Shown here piece by piece: positions 33,344 to 41,755 of a stretch of 64,000 nucleotides of DNA. Position 1 is the stretch's first letter. Each line of letters starts with the position of its first letter. The DNA is from Deltaproteobacteria bacterium. GTDB lineage: Bacteria; Myxococcota_A; Polyangia; JAAYKL01. Location: contig JAUVDV010000002.1 in assembly GCA_030595125.1 (NCBI GenBank), forward strand, positions 34,501-98,500, given 5' to 3'. Both the position numbers and the translations under genes were made by a program. The notes below the pieces were generated by a model. That model was not told the DNA's origin and made no database searches. It worked only from the letters and a program-made list of their open reading frames with translations.

Positions 33344-33359
33344 GCCCCGTTGACGGGGC
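33344..33359 (+). terminator. Hairpin after lipoprotein operon
   Basis: GCCCCGT-TG-ACGGGGC is a perfect 7-bp stem, 28 bp after the stop of the two-lipoprotein operon. No T-run follows directly, so termination is plausible, not certain. Confidence 0.5.
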
Positions 33360-33427
33360 TCCCTGCCAAATTCTAATTTGCCGCTTTACAAACCACTGTT
33401 TTCACGGTGATTCTCATTCGTGGTGAA

Positions 33428-34534
33428 ATGATGCAATTTGATGATCATACAAGGTCCGTGCTCGATGCCAACGGGTTCGACGGAGTTCCGTTCGAAGAAC
33501 TCAGGAGACGCTTCGTCGCCGGCGAAATCGACGAGGAGACCTGTCGTCTCGAGGGGGCCGTCGATCTGCCCGATGACGGGTTCGCGGAGATGGTTCCCCA
33601 CGTGGCAGACAAGCGGTGGCGACACTTCGCGCAGGTGGGGGCGCGAGAGATAGCGGCCGGCAGGGTCGGCGTGGTTGTCCTGAACGGCGGCATGGCTACT
33701 CGCTTCGGCGGGATCGTCAAGGGTACGGTTGAGGTTCTCGGCGGACGGTCCTTTCTGGACCTGAAGATAAACCAGGTGGTGTCGTCGAGTGGGGGCAAGG
33801 CTCCCGTCTTCCTCATGAACAGCTTCGCCACGGACCGGCCGACGAAGCAGCATCTGGAGAAAATCGGCTTTGGCGATGAGATCACGTGTTTCAACCAGTT
33901 CGTCTCCGTGAGGATAGAGCCCGATGGCAATATCCTGAAGGACGCAGACGGAAAACCATCGCTCTACGCGCCGGGTCACGGAGATTTTCCCTACGCGCTC
34001 GTCCGGAGCAAGGTGCTGGATCGTTTCATCGCCGGCGGCGGGAGGTGGCTTACTCTCTCCAACGTGGACAATCTTGGGGCCGGCCTGGATCCCGCAGTCA
34101 TCGGGATGCACGTGGAGCTTCAACGGCCCATGTCGGTGGAGCTGGTCGAGACTTTTCCGAGGGATGTGGGCGGTTTTCCGGCGATTCACGGCGGGAAAAT
34201 GTCGATCATCGAGGCGTTCAGATTGCCGTCCGCCTTCGACCTCGACACAATTTCCTACATCAACACCAATACGTTTGTTTTCGATGCGGAGGCGCTAGTC
34301 AAACCACCGCAACTGGACTGGTTCGTTACTCGCAAGATGGCGCAGGGCAAGCCGGCAATCCAGTTCGAACGTCTCGTCGGTCAGCTGTCGGAGCACCTGG
34401 AGGTATCCTGGTTGAAGGTTCCGAGGAAGGGGCGATGGAGCAGGTTCTTGCCGGTGAAGGTTCCGTCCGACCTGGCGGAATGTCGTGACCTGATCGAAGA
34501 GGTTGTGAAAGCTCAATCGGAAGTGTGGCCGTGA
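33428..34534 (+). CDS. UDP-sugar pyrophosphorylase (eukaryotic UDPGP type)
   Basis: A 368-residue nucleotidyltransferase. The start at ATG 33428 follows GGTGAA; a frame extension to 33407 exists. The signature VVVLNGGMATRFGG near 85, KGTVEVLGGRSFLDLK, APVFLMNSFATDRPTKQHL, GHGDFPYAL, and LSNVDNLGAGLDP match the UDP-glucose / UDP-GlcNAc pyrophosphorylase family. It makes UDP-sugars from UTP and a sugar 1-phosphate. The exact sugar cannot be told. It overlaps the next gene by 10 bp. Confidence 0.85.
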   Translation: MMQFDDHTRSVLDANGFDGVPFEELRRRFVAGEIDEETCRLEGAVDLPDDGFAEMVPHVADKRWRHFAQVGAREIAAGRVGVVVLNGGMATRFGGIVKGTVEVLGGRSFLDLKINQVVSSSGGKAPVFLMNSFATDRPTKQHLEKIGFGDEITCFNQFVSVRIEPDGNILKDADGKPSLYAPGHGDFPYALVRSKVLDRFIAGGGRWLTLSNVDNLGAGLDPAVIGMHVELQRPMSVELVETFPRDVGGFPAIHGGKMSIIEAFRLPSAFDLDTISYINTNTFVFDAEALVKPPQLDWFVTRKMAQGKPAIQFERLVGQLSEHLEVSWLKVPRKGRWSRFLPVKVPSDLAECRDLIEEVVKAQSEVWP

Positions 34535-35772
34535 TCGGCGGCAGAAGGATGATGATCTGCATTGCCATGGCCTCTGCTGTGGTGAGCTGCGGCGGGGAAA
34601 GGGAGCAGCAAGCCTGTCGTATGGAAAAAGAGGCGGTGTTGGCGTTGATCGAGGGCGCCCCGAACACTCTCACCATGTCGCGTATTTCGAGTGGTGATCT
34701 GGTGGTCGCCTGGTCATCGGGTTGGAAGACATGGTTTGTCAGAATAGATGAGGACGGCGCCCGGAAGGGCGAGGCGCGGATGCTGGAGAGGTATTCGGCG
34801 CCGCCACTTATGCACGATGCTGTTGAGGATGGAGGTGTGAAAACGTTCTGGCCGGCTGTGGAGGGAACCTCCTTTCGTGCAGAGCACCTGGATTCCTGCA
34901 GTTTCAAAGAGGGAGGGGTCGCTCTGGGAATTCTGGAGCGCCCCAATGGTGGAAGGGCGGGGGGAGCCCATGTGGCGGTGATTCGCGGAGAAGACGAACA
35001 GGTCGAGATCGTCAGGGTAGGCGCCGCGGGCGTGTTTGCATCCTCCATCTCCCTGGTGGCGAGCGGTAAAAAGCTGGTGGTGGCGTGGCACGAGGGGGAT
35101 CCCGAATCGTCGAGGATAGGGCTGGCGTCGGTCGATCTGGAGACACTCGCGGTCACCGGCGTAAAGAACCTGCCTGTTGAAGGTGCCAGTGCCGGTCCGT
35201 CACTCGCCGCGAACGGGGGGAAAGTGTTGATCTCCTGGATCGAGATCGTCCGGAGCGAAAAGGAATCCGTTGCGAGGGTTCGGGTGGCCATGCTGGGGGA
35301 CGATCTCCAGATCGACAATCTGAACACGGTGGCCGAATGCCGGTTCCTGGATTGTACGCCCGCCGTTACGGTAGTGGGCGAGCGGTTTGGGATTTCCTAT
35401 CGGGATGATGCGGACGACGACGGGAAACCCGAGTTTTACTTCAGGATGATCGACCCCGCCGGAAACCCCACAGACTCGCCTGCACGGATTTCCCGGGCGG
35501 ACGGTTTTCAGGGTCCGCTCATTACCTATGGGGATCCGCTCGTGTTCTCCGCCGCGATCCGTTCGTTCCAGCGAAATTTCCTCGTGGGTTTGAATCGCTT
35601 CGACTTGAAGGGCGTGAAAAAGGGCGGGGAGTTTCAGATCTACGCGGACAAATCGGACTTCATCCGCGTGGCCATGGATGCGCGTGGTAATCGGGTGATA
35701 CTTGTCTACGGCGAAGACCGTCAGGGATCCGGCCGGATACTGTACGGCAAAATAAACTGTCGGAAACGTTAG
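34525..35772 (+). CDS. Secreted propeller-like lipoprotein
   Basis: A 415-residue protein. GTG 34525 overlaps the upstream gene; ATG 34549 is also possible. The lipobox is ASAVVSC. The mature part has recurring units with WxxxxD-like and VAW segments (for example LVVAWSSGWKTWFVRID, LVVAWHEGDPES, VLISWIEIVR, RVILVYGEDR), as in six- to seven-bladed beta-propellers. No enzyme motif is seen. Confidence 0.7.
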   Translation: MAVIGGRRMMICIAMASAVVSCGGEREQQACRMEKEAVLALIEGAPNTLTMSRISSGDLVVAWSSGWKTWFVRIDEDGARKGEARMLERYSAPPLMHDAVEDGGVKTFWPAVEGTSFRAEHLDSCSFKEGGVALGILERPNGGRAGGAHVAVIRGEDEQVEIVRVGAAGVFASSISLVASGKKLVVAWHEGDPESSRIGLASVDLETLAVTGVKNLPVEGASAGPSLAANGGKVLISWIEIVRSEKESVARVRVAMLGDDLQIDNLNTVAECRFLDCTPAVTVVGERFGISYRDDADDDGKPEFYFRMIDPAGNPTDSPARISRADGFQGPLITYGDPLVFSAAIRSFQRNFLVGLNRFDLKGVKKGGEFQIYADKSDFIRVAMDARGNRVILVYGEDRQGSGRILYGKINCRKR

Positions 35773-35783
35773 GTTTTCAATCC

Positions 35784-36470
35784 CTACATCGAGAGGGTCA
35801 GGTCGTACGGTCCGGAGCCGCCGGTTTCCGAGTGGCTCTCGGCGGCGATATAGTAGGTTGTGCCCGCAGAAACAGACAGCGTGAGCGAGCAGAACGAATC
35901 GGTGGCCGGGTATGGCTCGGCGTCGCAAGCCAGTGATGTGCCCGAGTTACCGCAGTCGGTCATGACCTCGATGGCGCAGTAATCCCAACCGTCCGGGTCC
36001 ATCTCGATTGTGAGGGTTCCGCTCGATGAGGGGGTGAATTCCCAGAACTCGTCCGGTCCACTCCCGTACCCGCCTCCCCACGGATCGCAGGTCGTTTCGT
36101 AGTCATCGGAGGTGCTGGTCACGTCTCCCGATTGAGTGCCGAGTGACGCCACGTACGGTGAAACACAATCCCCGTCTCCGGTATCCGTGTCGGAATCCGT
36201 GTCCGAGTCGGTATCGGAATCCGTGTCCGAGTCCGTGTCGGAATCCGTGTCCGAGTCCGTGTCGGAATCGGTGTCGGAATCGGTGTCCGAATCGGTGTCG
36301 GAATCGGTGTCCGAATCGGAGTCGGAATCAGTATCCGAATCGGTATCCGAATCGGTGTCAGCGTCCCCACTTCCCGCGTCCAGATTCAACAATGGCGGTT
36401 GGTCGCTGCATGCCGATGCGGCCAGCGTAAACAATGCAATAGCAATCCAGAATGTCATTCGATTGGTCAT
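35784..36470 (-). CDS. Linker lipoprotein with PPC-like domain
   Basis: A 228-residue lipoprotein. The lipobox is LAASAC. The Asp-Ser/Asp-Thr linker spans about residues 35-97, with uniform S-D-T-D units. The C-terminal 125 residues ([20 protein letters not shown], then a Cys-rich middle, then [17 protein letters not shown] and GPYDLTLSM) are a clear pre-peptidase C-terminal (PPC)-like beta-sandwich. Such domains aid secretion or surface binding. Here it is the sole folded module. Confidence 0.85.
   Translation of the reverse strand: MTNRMTFWIAIALFTLAASACSDQPPLLNLDAGSGDADTDSDTDSDTDSDSDSDTDSDTDSDTDSDTDSDTDSDTDSDTDSDTDSDTDSDTDSDTDTGDGDCVSPYVASLGTQSGDVTSTSDDYETTCDPWGGGYGSGPDEFWEFTPSSSGTLTIEMDPDGWDYCAIEVMTDCGNSGTSLACDAEPYPATDSFCSLTLSVSAGTTYYIAAESHSETGGSGPYDLTLSM
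36176..36360. repeat. Tandem tract (Asp-Ser-Asp-Thr)n
   Basis: 12-bp units (GAATCCGTGTCC and variants on the plus strand) encode S-D-T-D repeats inside the PPC-like lipoprotein gene. Confidence 0.85.
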
Positions 36471-36485
36471 CTTATTTCTCCTTTA

Positions 36486-37055
36486 CTAGGATTTTACTCT
36501 TTCGATAAAGCGACCGTCGCGGGTGTCTACCTTCACTTTTTCCCCCGACTCCAGGTAGGGAGGAACCTGGATTTCGATGCCGGTTTCCAGGGTGGCCGGC
36601 TTCATCTGCGCCTGTGCCGTGGCGCCCTTGATGGAAGGCGCGGTCTCGGTCACGGTCAGATCCACATTGTTTGGGAGTTCCACCGAGAAAACCTCTCCGT
36701 TATGGTGAAGCGAGCGAACCTTCATTCCTTCGGTCAGGTAGCCCGGGGCGTCTCCGAGCACGTCCCCTGAAAGGGTGAGTTGATCGTAGGTTTCATCGTC
36801 CATGAAAACAAACTCGTCATCCTGGCGATACAGGAACTGAACCGGACGCTTTTCGCAGTCCGCCTCCTCAACCGTGTCTCCACCCCTGAAGGACTTGGTC
36901 AGAACCGCGCCGGTCTTGAGGTTCCGCACCTTTACCTTGACTATTGTGCTCGCCCCCCGGGCAGACGGCGTCTGAAACTGACAGTCGAGGATCACCCAAG
37001 GCGCGTTGTCCATCTCTATCATCACCCCGCGCTTGAGATCACTGGTGCCTATCAT
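36486..37055 (-). CDS. EF-P paralogue of EfpL/YeiP type
   Basis: A 189-residue three-domain elongation factor P-like protein. ATG 37055 is set by AAGAGG five bases upstream. The tip loop reads TPSARGAST where canonical EF-P has PGKGQAF with its modified Lys. YeiP/EfpL of enterobacteria has PTARGAAT, so it belongs to that type, with Arg at the tip. Other landmarks: SFRGGDTVEEADCEKR, EYVFMD-like VFMDDETYDQL, VDLTVTETAPSIKGATA. It relieves ribosome stalling at Pro-containing motifs. No lysine-modifying enzyme is expected to be needed. Confidence 0.85.
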   Translation of the reverse strand: MIGTSDLKRGVMIEMDNAPWVILDCQFQTPSARGASTIVKVKVRNLKTGAVLTKSFRGGDTVEEADCEKRPVQFLYRQDDEFVFMDDETYDQLTLSGDVLGDAPGYLTEGMKVRSLHHNGEVFSVELPNNVDLTVTETAPSIKGATAQAQMKPATLETGIEIQVPPYLESGEKVKVDTRDGRFIERVKS

Positions 37056-37082
37056 TACCACCTCTTTTCAATGTAGATTCTA

Positions 37083-38408
37083 TCACAGGGAGGCGAGGAA
37101 TTTGTCAACGATCGTGGACAAACCGTCAGCCTCATCGATGTCTTCATGGACGTACGTGACCACTGCGGTGGGTTTGTTTATCCGGACTATTCGCTCGATG
37201 TCGAACGGAGTGCCGATCACCACGACATCGCAATCTACTGCGTTGATGGTTGTTTCGAGATCCGCAACCTGTTGATCCCAGTACCCCATGGCGGGAAGCA
37301 GCGCGCCGATTTCCGGGTACTTGTCGAAGGTCTCCTTCTGGCCTCCGACCGCCCACGGGCGCGGATCGACAATCTCCAGTGCGTCGTTCTCTTTCGCCGC
37401 CTGGGTGGCCGCCCCGAATGACATTCCACCATGGGTGAGGGTCGGACCGTCCTCCACCGCGAGGACTCGTTTTCCCTTGATGACCTCCGCGTTTCTCACC
37501 TGCAGGACCGAGGCCGCCCGCACGATCTTTGCTTCGGGGTTCAAGAGGCGCAGGTTTTCTTCCAGTTGTGTCACCGCATCGCTCGACGCGACGTTAGATT
37601 TCCCGATCACCAGGACGTCGCTGCCCCGGACGTTTGTTTCGCCCGGGTAGAAGGAGGACTCGTGGCCAAGGCGCAGGGGATCGGCGACGGTTATCCACAG
37701 GTCGGGTTTGTAGAAGGGAAGGTCGTTGTTTCCGCCGTCCCACAAAACGATGTCCGCCTCTTCTTCCGCCTTGCGCAGGATCGCCTCATAGTCGACCCCA
37801 GCGTAGATGATACCTCCCTCTTCCACGTGTTTCTCGTACTCCTCGCGCTCCTCTATGGTGCACTTGTAGTTGTCGATATCCTCGATGGTGGCCATTCGTT
37901 GTACGGCCTGCTCGGCGAGATTTCCGTAGGGCATGGGATGACGAACCGATACGACCCGTTTGCCCGCCGCCCTTAAGAGTGACGCGATGAATCTGGACAC
38001 CTGGCTCTTGCCGCAACCTGTTCTCACGGCGGTTACCGCGATAACCGGTTTGGTTGATTTCGCGAACGTCTCGGCAGTTCCCAGCATCTGGAAGTCGGCG
38101 CCGGCGGCGTTAACCATGGCGCCGATGTGCATCACGTAGTCGTATGGAAGATCGCTGTAGGACATTACCGCCAGATGGACCTCCCGCTTTTTGATGATCG
38201 ACTTGAGGTCTTCCTCCGGCACGATGGGAATGCCGTCGGGGTATAGCTTTCCAGCCAGGGCCGCCGGGTAGGTGCGGTCGTCGATGTTTGGGATCTGTGT
38301 CGCTGTGAACGCCACTACTTCAACGTCAGGATCGTCTCTGTACACCATGTTGAAGTTGTGAAAATCCCTGCCTGCTGCTCCGAGGATGAGAACGCGTTTT
38401 TTTTTCAT
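37083..38408 (-). CDS. Cyclic 2,3-diphosphoglycerate synthase-like GTP/ATP-binding protein
   Basis: A 441-residue protein. The start at 38408 (MKKKRVLILGAAGRDFHNF) follows AAAGGGGAG. A Rossmann-like N-terminus leads to a P-loop-like VTAVRTGCGKSQVSRF near 127 and VLWDGGNNDLPFYKPD near 220. The sequence matches the family of archaeal cyclic 2,3-diphosphoglycerate synthetase, also widespread in bacteria, where the product is uncertain. It is a single gene here, between the EF-P paralogue and tRNA-Leu. Confidence 0.8.
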   Translation of the reverse strand: MKKKRVLILGAAGRDFHNFNMVYRDDPDVEVVAFTATQIPNIDDRTYPAALAGKLYPDGIPIVPEEDLKSIIKKREVHLAVMSYSDLPYDYVMHIGAMVNAAGADFQMLGTAETFAKSTKPVIAVTAVRTGCGKSQVSRFIASLLRAAGKRVVSVRHPMPYGNLAEQAVQRMATIEDIDNYKCTIEEREEYEKHVEEGGIIYAGVDYEAILRKAEEEADIVLWDGGNNDLPFYKPDLWITVADPLRLGHESSFYPGETNVRGSDVLVIGKSNVASSDAVTQLEENLRLLNPEAKIVRAASVLQVRNAEVIKGKRVLAVEDGPTLTHGGMSFGAATQAAKENDALEIVDPRPWAVGGQKETFDKYPEIGALLPAMGYWDQQVADLETTINAVDCDVVVIGTPFDIERIVRINKPTAVVTYVHEDIDEADGLSTIVDKFLASL

Positions 38409-38513
38409 TTTTCCACTCCCCTTTGTAGATCTTCTTCTGTTTACGCCCGCCTCGCCCTGCTGCTGGACTTTGAGGCGGCTCCGTGCTACCAAGCCCACCG
38501 CCGTTGTTCCCGT

Positions 38514-38597
38514 GCCGGAGTGGCGGAATCGGTAGACGCGCCGGATTCAAAATCCGGTGGGCTTATGCCTGTGGGGGTTCGAGTCCCCCCTCCGGTA
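38514..38597 (+). tRNA. tRNA-Leu (anticodon CAA)
   Basis: An 84-base cloverleaf. The acceptor stem is GCCGGAG / CTCCGGT with a G-T closing pair, and the D-arm is GGCGGAATCGGTAGACGC. The anticodon stem CCGGA / TCCGG holds loop TTCAAAA, giving anticodon CAA. A long variable arm (GGGCTTATGCCT) is typical of class II tRNA-Leu, followed by T-arm GGGGGTTCGAGTCCCCC. The 3' CCA is not encoded in full (ACC then G). Confidence 0.95.
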
Positions 38598-38631
38598 CCG
38601 GCGACCCTTTCTGGTCCGTTTTTTGTAGCAA

Positions 38632-39567
38632 CTAGCTAACCGGCAGCACTAGCAGTTCAAAGCCATCCTCTCTCGCTGTCTCCATGGCGACGAACTCTCT
38701 GGAAGGGGAGAGCAGCATGGTGTATTGCCCTCGCATATTCGGGACTGGCATCTTCTTCATCTCGACGGTGTTTTCCTTGCGGGTGTCCACTCGCCATAAC
38801 TTGTCGCCCTCGTCTATCAGAACGGAGCGATTGTCGAGCCATTGAGGAGGTGTGGCGCTGATACGTCCCTTGCTTTCTGGAAGCTTGAACACCTTGAGGT
38901 CGATTGCTTTGTCGCTCCATGATCCTTCGTCGCTTGTGTAGACCACGACGTTTCCGCCGTTGCGGGGCTTGCACGCAACGCGCTTTCCATCGGGAGAGAT
39001 GGACGGGTAGAGCCCGAACATCACCGCGTGCTCCACGCCGTCTATTCCGACAATGTGTGTCCGGGCGCCGCCGGTTGAGTCGAATTCGTAGTGGGCGAAG
39101 AGTTTGCTGTCAGGGAACCACGAAGTCGTTCCTCCATACCATTGGTTATCGACTTTCACCGGCTTCTTGCCGTCGACGGGGCAGATCCCGACGAAATTGC
39201 GATAGGGATAGGCGTTCTTGGACTCGCTCTCTTTGTCGTAAACATTGTTGATAACGAACACGAACCACTTGCCGTCGGGTGACAATTGCGGTTGTCGCTT
39301 GGGCGAGTTCTTGAACATGGTGTCGATACCCAGCAGGGTCGTCTCTTTTGATTGCGAGACCGCGACGATCTGGTTTTTCCTCTCCATTATCACCGTGTTG
39401 TCTGCGGTGATGCAGGGGTGCTTGCCCGGGCCGATGACGCGGATTTCACCCGAGTTGATATCGGCGATGCACACCTCGTCGCCGCCCCGAACGTAGGCCA
39501 CCCAGCGGCTGTCCGGTGCCCAGTTGATTGAGAAGATCCCGTTTTTGGAAGCGTCGATGCGTTTCAT
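38632..39567 (-). CDS. TolB/PD40-type beta-propeller protein
   Basis: A 311-residue protein without a signal peptide. It has several PD40 blades: INWAPDSRWVAYVRG, PQLSPDGKWFVFVINN, SWFPDSKLFAHYEFD, PSISPDGKRVACKPR, LLSPSREFVAMETA. This pattern occurs in TolB and DPP IV-like propellers. Its start overlaps the stop of the glutaminyl-cyclase-like gene (ATGA), so the pair is an operon. With no export signal it is probably cytoplasmic. Confidence 0.82.
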   Translation of the reverse strand: MKRIDASKNGIFSINWAPDSRWVAYVRGGDEVCIADINSGEIRVIGPGKHPCITADNTVIMERKNQIVAVSQSKETTLLGIDTMFKNSPKRQPQLSPDGKWFVFVINNVYDKESESKNAYPYRNFVGICPVDGKKPVKVDNQWYGGTTSWFPDSKLFAHYEFDSTGGARTHIVGIDGVEHAVMFGLYPSISPDGKRVACKPRNGGNVVVYTSDEGSWSDKAIDLKVFKLPESKGRISATPPQWLDNRSVLIDEGDKLWRVDTRKENTVEMKKMPVPNMRGQYTMLLSPSREFVAMETAREDGFELLVLPVS

Positions 39568-40598
39568 TTTAAAAGTACTTTCGAAGGAACACTTTTCGCC
39601 AGATCGGGAATGCTGTCCAGCACAATCTGCCCCACGGCGGTCATGTTGTCCGGGGACAGTTTGTCGACGGTGTCGTCATCGGTGTGCCAGTAGGCGTTCG
39701 ACGTCCATCCGGGGCCGAACCGCAGGTCGATGAGGTTGGCTGCAGGGATCCCGATCTTCATGAACGGGACGTGATCGTCCTCGATGGCCGCGCGCGGGCC
39801 TGCGAAGATGGGTTCGTATCCCAGGCGCTTCGCCGTTTGCTCGAGCGTATGGAAGACCCAGCGGGTGGACATGGTATCGCGGAAGATCTTGAGGCGCTTG
39901 TCTCCGATCATGTCAATGTTAACCATGGCCGCGAACATTTTGTGCTCGTTCTTTTCGAGCAGGTCTGCGGCCATTCTCTTTGAGCCGTAGAGGCTATCCG
40001 AATCGGTCCATTTCAACAGCGACTCCTCCCCGTCGAAGAAGGCTATCCTCACGGGCGCCGCCGGGGGATTTTCTTTTAGACAGCGCGCGATCTCCAGAAG
40101 TAGGCCGGTGGAGGATCCTCCGTCGTTGGCTCCCAGGAACACGCCCTTCTCGATGATCTTTCCGTCGAAGTGACCGCCGATGAGGATCCACTTCTTTCCG
40201 GGGCCGGGTATGTCCACGGTGATGTTGGCCATCATCACCTCTTTCATGTCCGGGTGAGGAGTGTAGGCTTTGAAGTCGCGGCGGACCGGCTCCAGCCCGA
40301 AACCGCGCAGGGTATCGACGATCATTCCGCGTGCCTTTTCCAGGCCCGGGGTGCCCGCATGCCTCGCTCCGAAGCTCACGAGTTTCTCTATATGAGCAAG
40401 GGCCCGTGCTCCGTCAACGCAGGCCGCCGCCGCGGTGGAAGTTTTGCGGAGGTTCCCGCCACCAACGGCCGGTTCGTGATTCTTGACCGGCTCGGTTGCC
40501 TCCGTCCCGCACCGCACCGCACAGGACACCAGGAGGACCGCAAGGATCGGTGCCATAAGGGAGACCGGCGAGTGGTGGTTTTGCTCTTTCATGCTCAT
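39564..40598 (-). CDS. M28-family glutaminyl-peptide cyclotransferase-like enzyme
   Basis: A 344-residue secreted protein; the signal sequence ends near AVLLVSC, possibly a lipoprotein. The zinc-enzyme core closely follows animal-type glutaminyl cyclase: IGGHFDGK, GANDGGSSTGLLLEIARCL, FFDGEESL, then SDSLYGSKRMA, EDDHVPFMKIGIPAANLID, and YWHTDDDT. The Asp, Glu and His of these motifs bind the single zinc. It would convert N-terminal Gln to pyroglutamate on exported proteins, or act as an aminopeptidase. It is upstream of and coupled to the propeller gene. Confidence 0.82.
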   Translation of the reverse strand: MSMKEQNHHSPVSLMAPILAVLLVSCAVRCGTEATEPVKNHEPAVGGGNLRKTSTAAAACVDGARALAHIEKLVSFGARHAGTPGLEKARGMIVDTLRGFGLEPVRRDFKAYTPHPDMKEVMMANITVDIPGPGKKWILIGGHFDGKIIEKGVFLGANDGGSSTGLLLEIARCLKENPPAAPVRIAFFDGEESLLKWTDSDSLYGSKRMAADLLEKNEHKMFAAMVNIDMIGDKRLKIFRDTMSTRWVFHTLEQTAKRLGYEPIFAGPRAAIEDDHVPFMKIGIPAANLIDLRFGPGWTSNAYWHTDDDTVDKLSPDNMTAVGQIVLDSIPDLAKSVPSKVLLK

Positions 40599-40647
40599 TG
40601 GAGGGAATCCTTGAAAACCTTATCTTTTCAGTTTTTCAATGTCGTGG

Positions 40648-40675
40648 TTGTTTTCTATCCTGCTCAATATATAAT
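40648..40675 (+). promoter_or_regulatory. Candidate sigma-70 promoter
   Basis: TTGTTT, a 16-bp spacer, and TATAAT lie 81 bp upstream of the TPR-PEGA gene. The -10 is a consensus match in an AT-rich stretch. Confidence 0.45.
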
Positions 40676-40756
40676 TCGGTTTATAGATTCATATAAAGCG
40701 GAGTTTGCGAACGCGCGGTGAGTCTCCTGTTTTCTACGTTTTTTTGGAGAAAAGTA

Positions 40757-41728
40757 ATGAAACATATTTGCATCATAATTGCCATCGCGGTTCTCTTTGC
40801 GGGATCGTCAGCGCTGGCCGGTGCCCGTCAGCACTTCATGGCCGGGCAAGACTACTACACCCAAGGCAGGTACGACAAGGCCATCGAGGAGTTCGAGGAG
40901 GCGTACCGACTCGAGCCGAAGCCGCTCCTTCTGTACAACATCGCCATGGCCCAGGAGAAGGTCGGGGAACTCGTGAAGGCGGTGGACTACCTCAAGCGCT
41001 ACCTGGACGCCACTCCGGACAACGAGGACAGGACCACCCTTCTGGCGAAGGTAGCCAACCTGGAAGCCCGCATCGCCAAGACGGGAATCAAGATAACCGC
41101 ATCGGAGGCGGAGGCGACGGTATACGTGGACGGCAAGGATATCGGCAAGACGCCCGTGGCCGGCGTGATCCCGCTTCCGGTGGGGGCGCACAAGATCAAG
41201 ATATCCAAAAAGGGTTTCGAGGATTTCAAGATGAACGTGGCGGTATCCTCCGGCCATACCACTCCTATAGAGGCTGCCATGGAGAAGGGGCAGGCTGGAC
41301 CGGCCCCGGTGATCGCGGAAGGCGACGAAGAAGAGGGCGACGAAGAAGAAGAGGAAGACGGGGAGGGCGTGGAGGCCCTGGATGTGGTGCCCTGGGCCGT
41401 CGCGGGTGTGGGAGGAGTTACTGCCATCGTGGGCTGGGGGGTTATCGGTTCGCTGGCAAAGGGCAGGCAACCCGCCGACCCGGATGCGGATCCCGCGGCG
41501 CAGGACGAGGCGCACGATATGGCGTTTATCGCCGACATTCTGGGCGGTGTGGGAGCGGCCATAGCCGTGGGTGGAGCTGTCTGGGGAATCATGCGACTGA
41601 CCAAGAAGGACGGGGGCGATGAGGAGCCCGGCCTTGAGGACGAAGACGAGACCGACGTCGACGTGGAGGTATCAGTGTTTCCAATCTTCGGAGACACAAA
41701 CGGTGTTGCCGCTGTAGTTCGGTTCTAA
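40757..41728 (+). CDS. TPR and PEGA domain protein
   Basis: A 323-residue secreted protein. ATG 40757 follows TTGGAGAAAAG; the signal peptide ends near SSALA. TPR units (about residues 20-100) read QDYYTQGRYDKAIEEFEEAY and LLLYNIAMAQEKVGELVKAV. A PEGA domain (about 115-180) has VYVDGKDIGKTPV and LPVGAHKIKISKKGFEDF. A Glu-rich linker, then two hydrophobic segments near 220 and 270, follow. This architecture is very common in Myxococcota. Likely an envelope scaffold. Confidence 0.88.
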   Translation: MKHICIIIAIAVLFAGSSALAGARQHFMAGQDYYTQGRYDKAIEEFEEAYRLEPKPLLLYNIAMAQEKVGELVKAVDYLKRYLDATPDNEDRTTLLAKVANLEARIAKTGIKITASEAEATVYVDGKDIGKTPVAGVIPLPVGAHKIKISKKGFEDFKMNVAVSSGHTTPIEAAMEKGQAGPAPVIAEGDEEEGDEEEEEDGEGVEALDVVPWAVAGVGGVTAIVGWGVIGSLAKGRQPADPDADPAAQDEAHDMAFIADILGGVGAAIAVGGAVWGIMRLTKKDGGDEEPGLEDEDETDVDVEVSVFPIFGDTNGVAAVVRF

Positions 41729-41755
41729 CCTGATCCATCGGACGGAATCCATACA

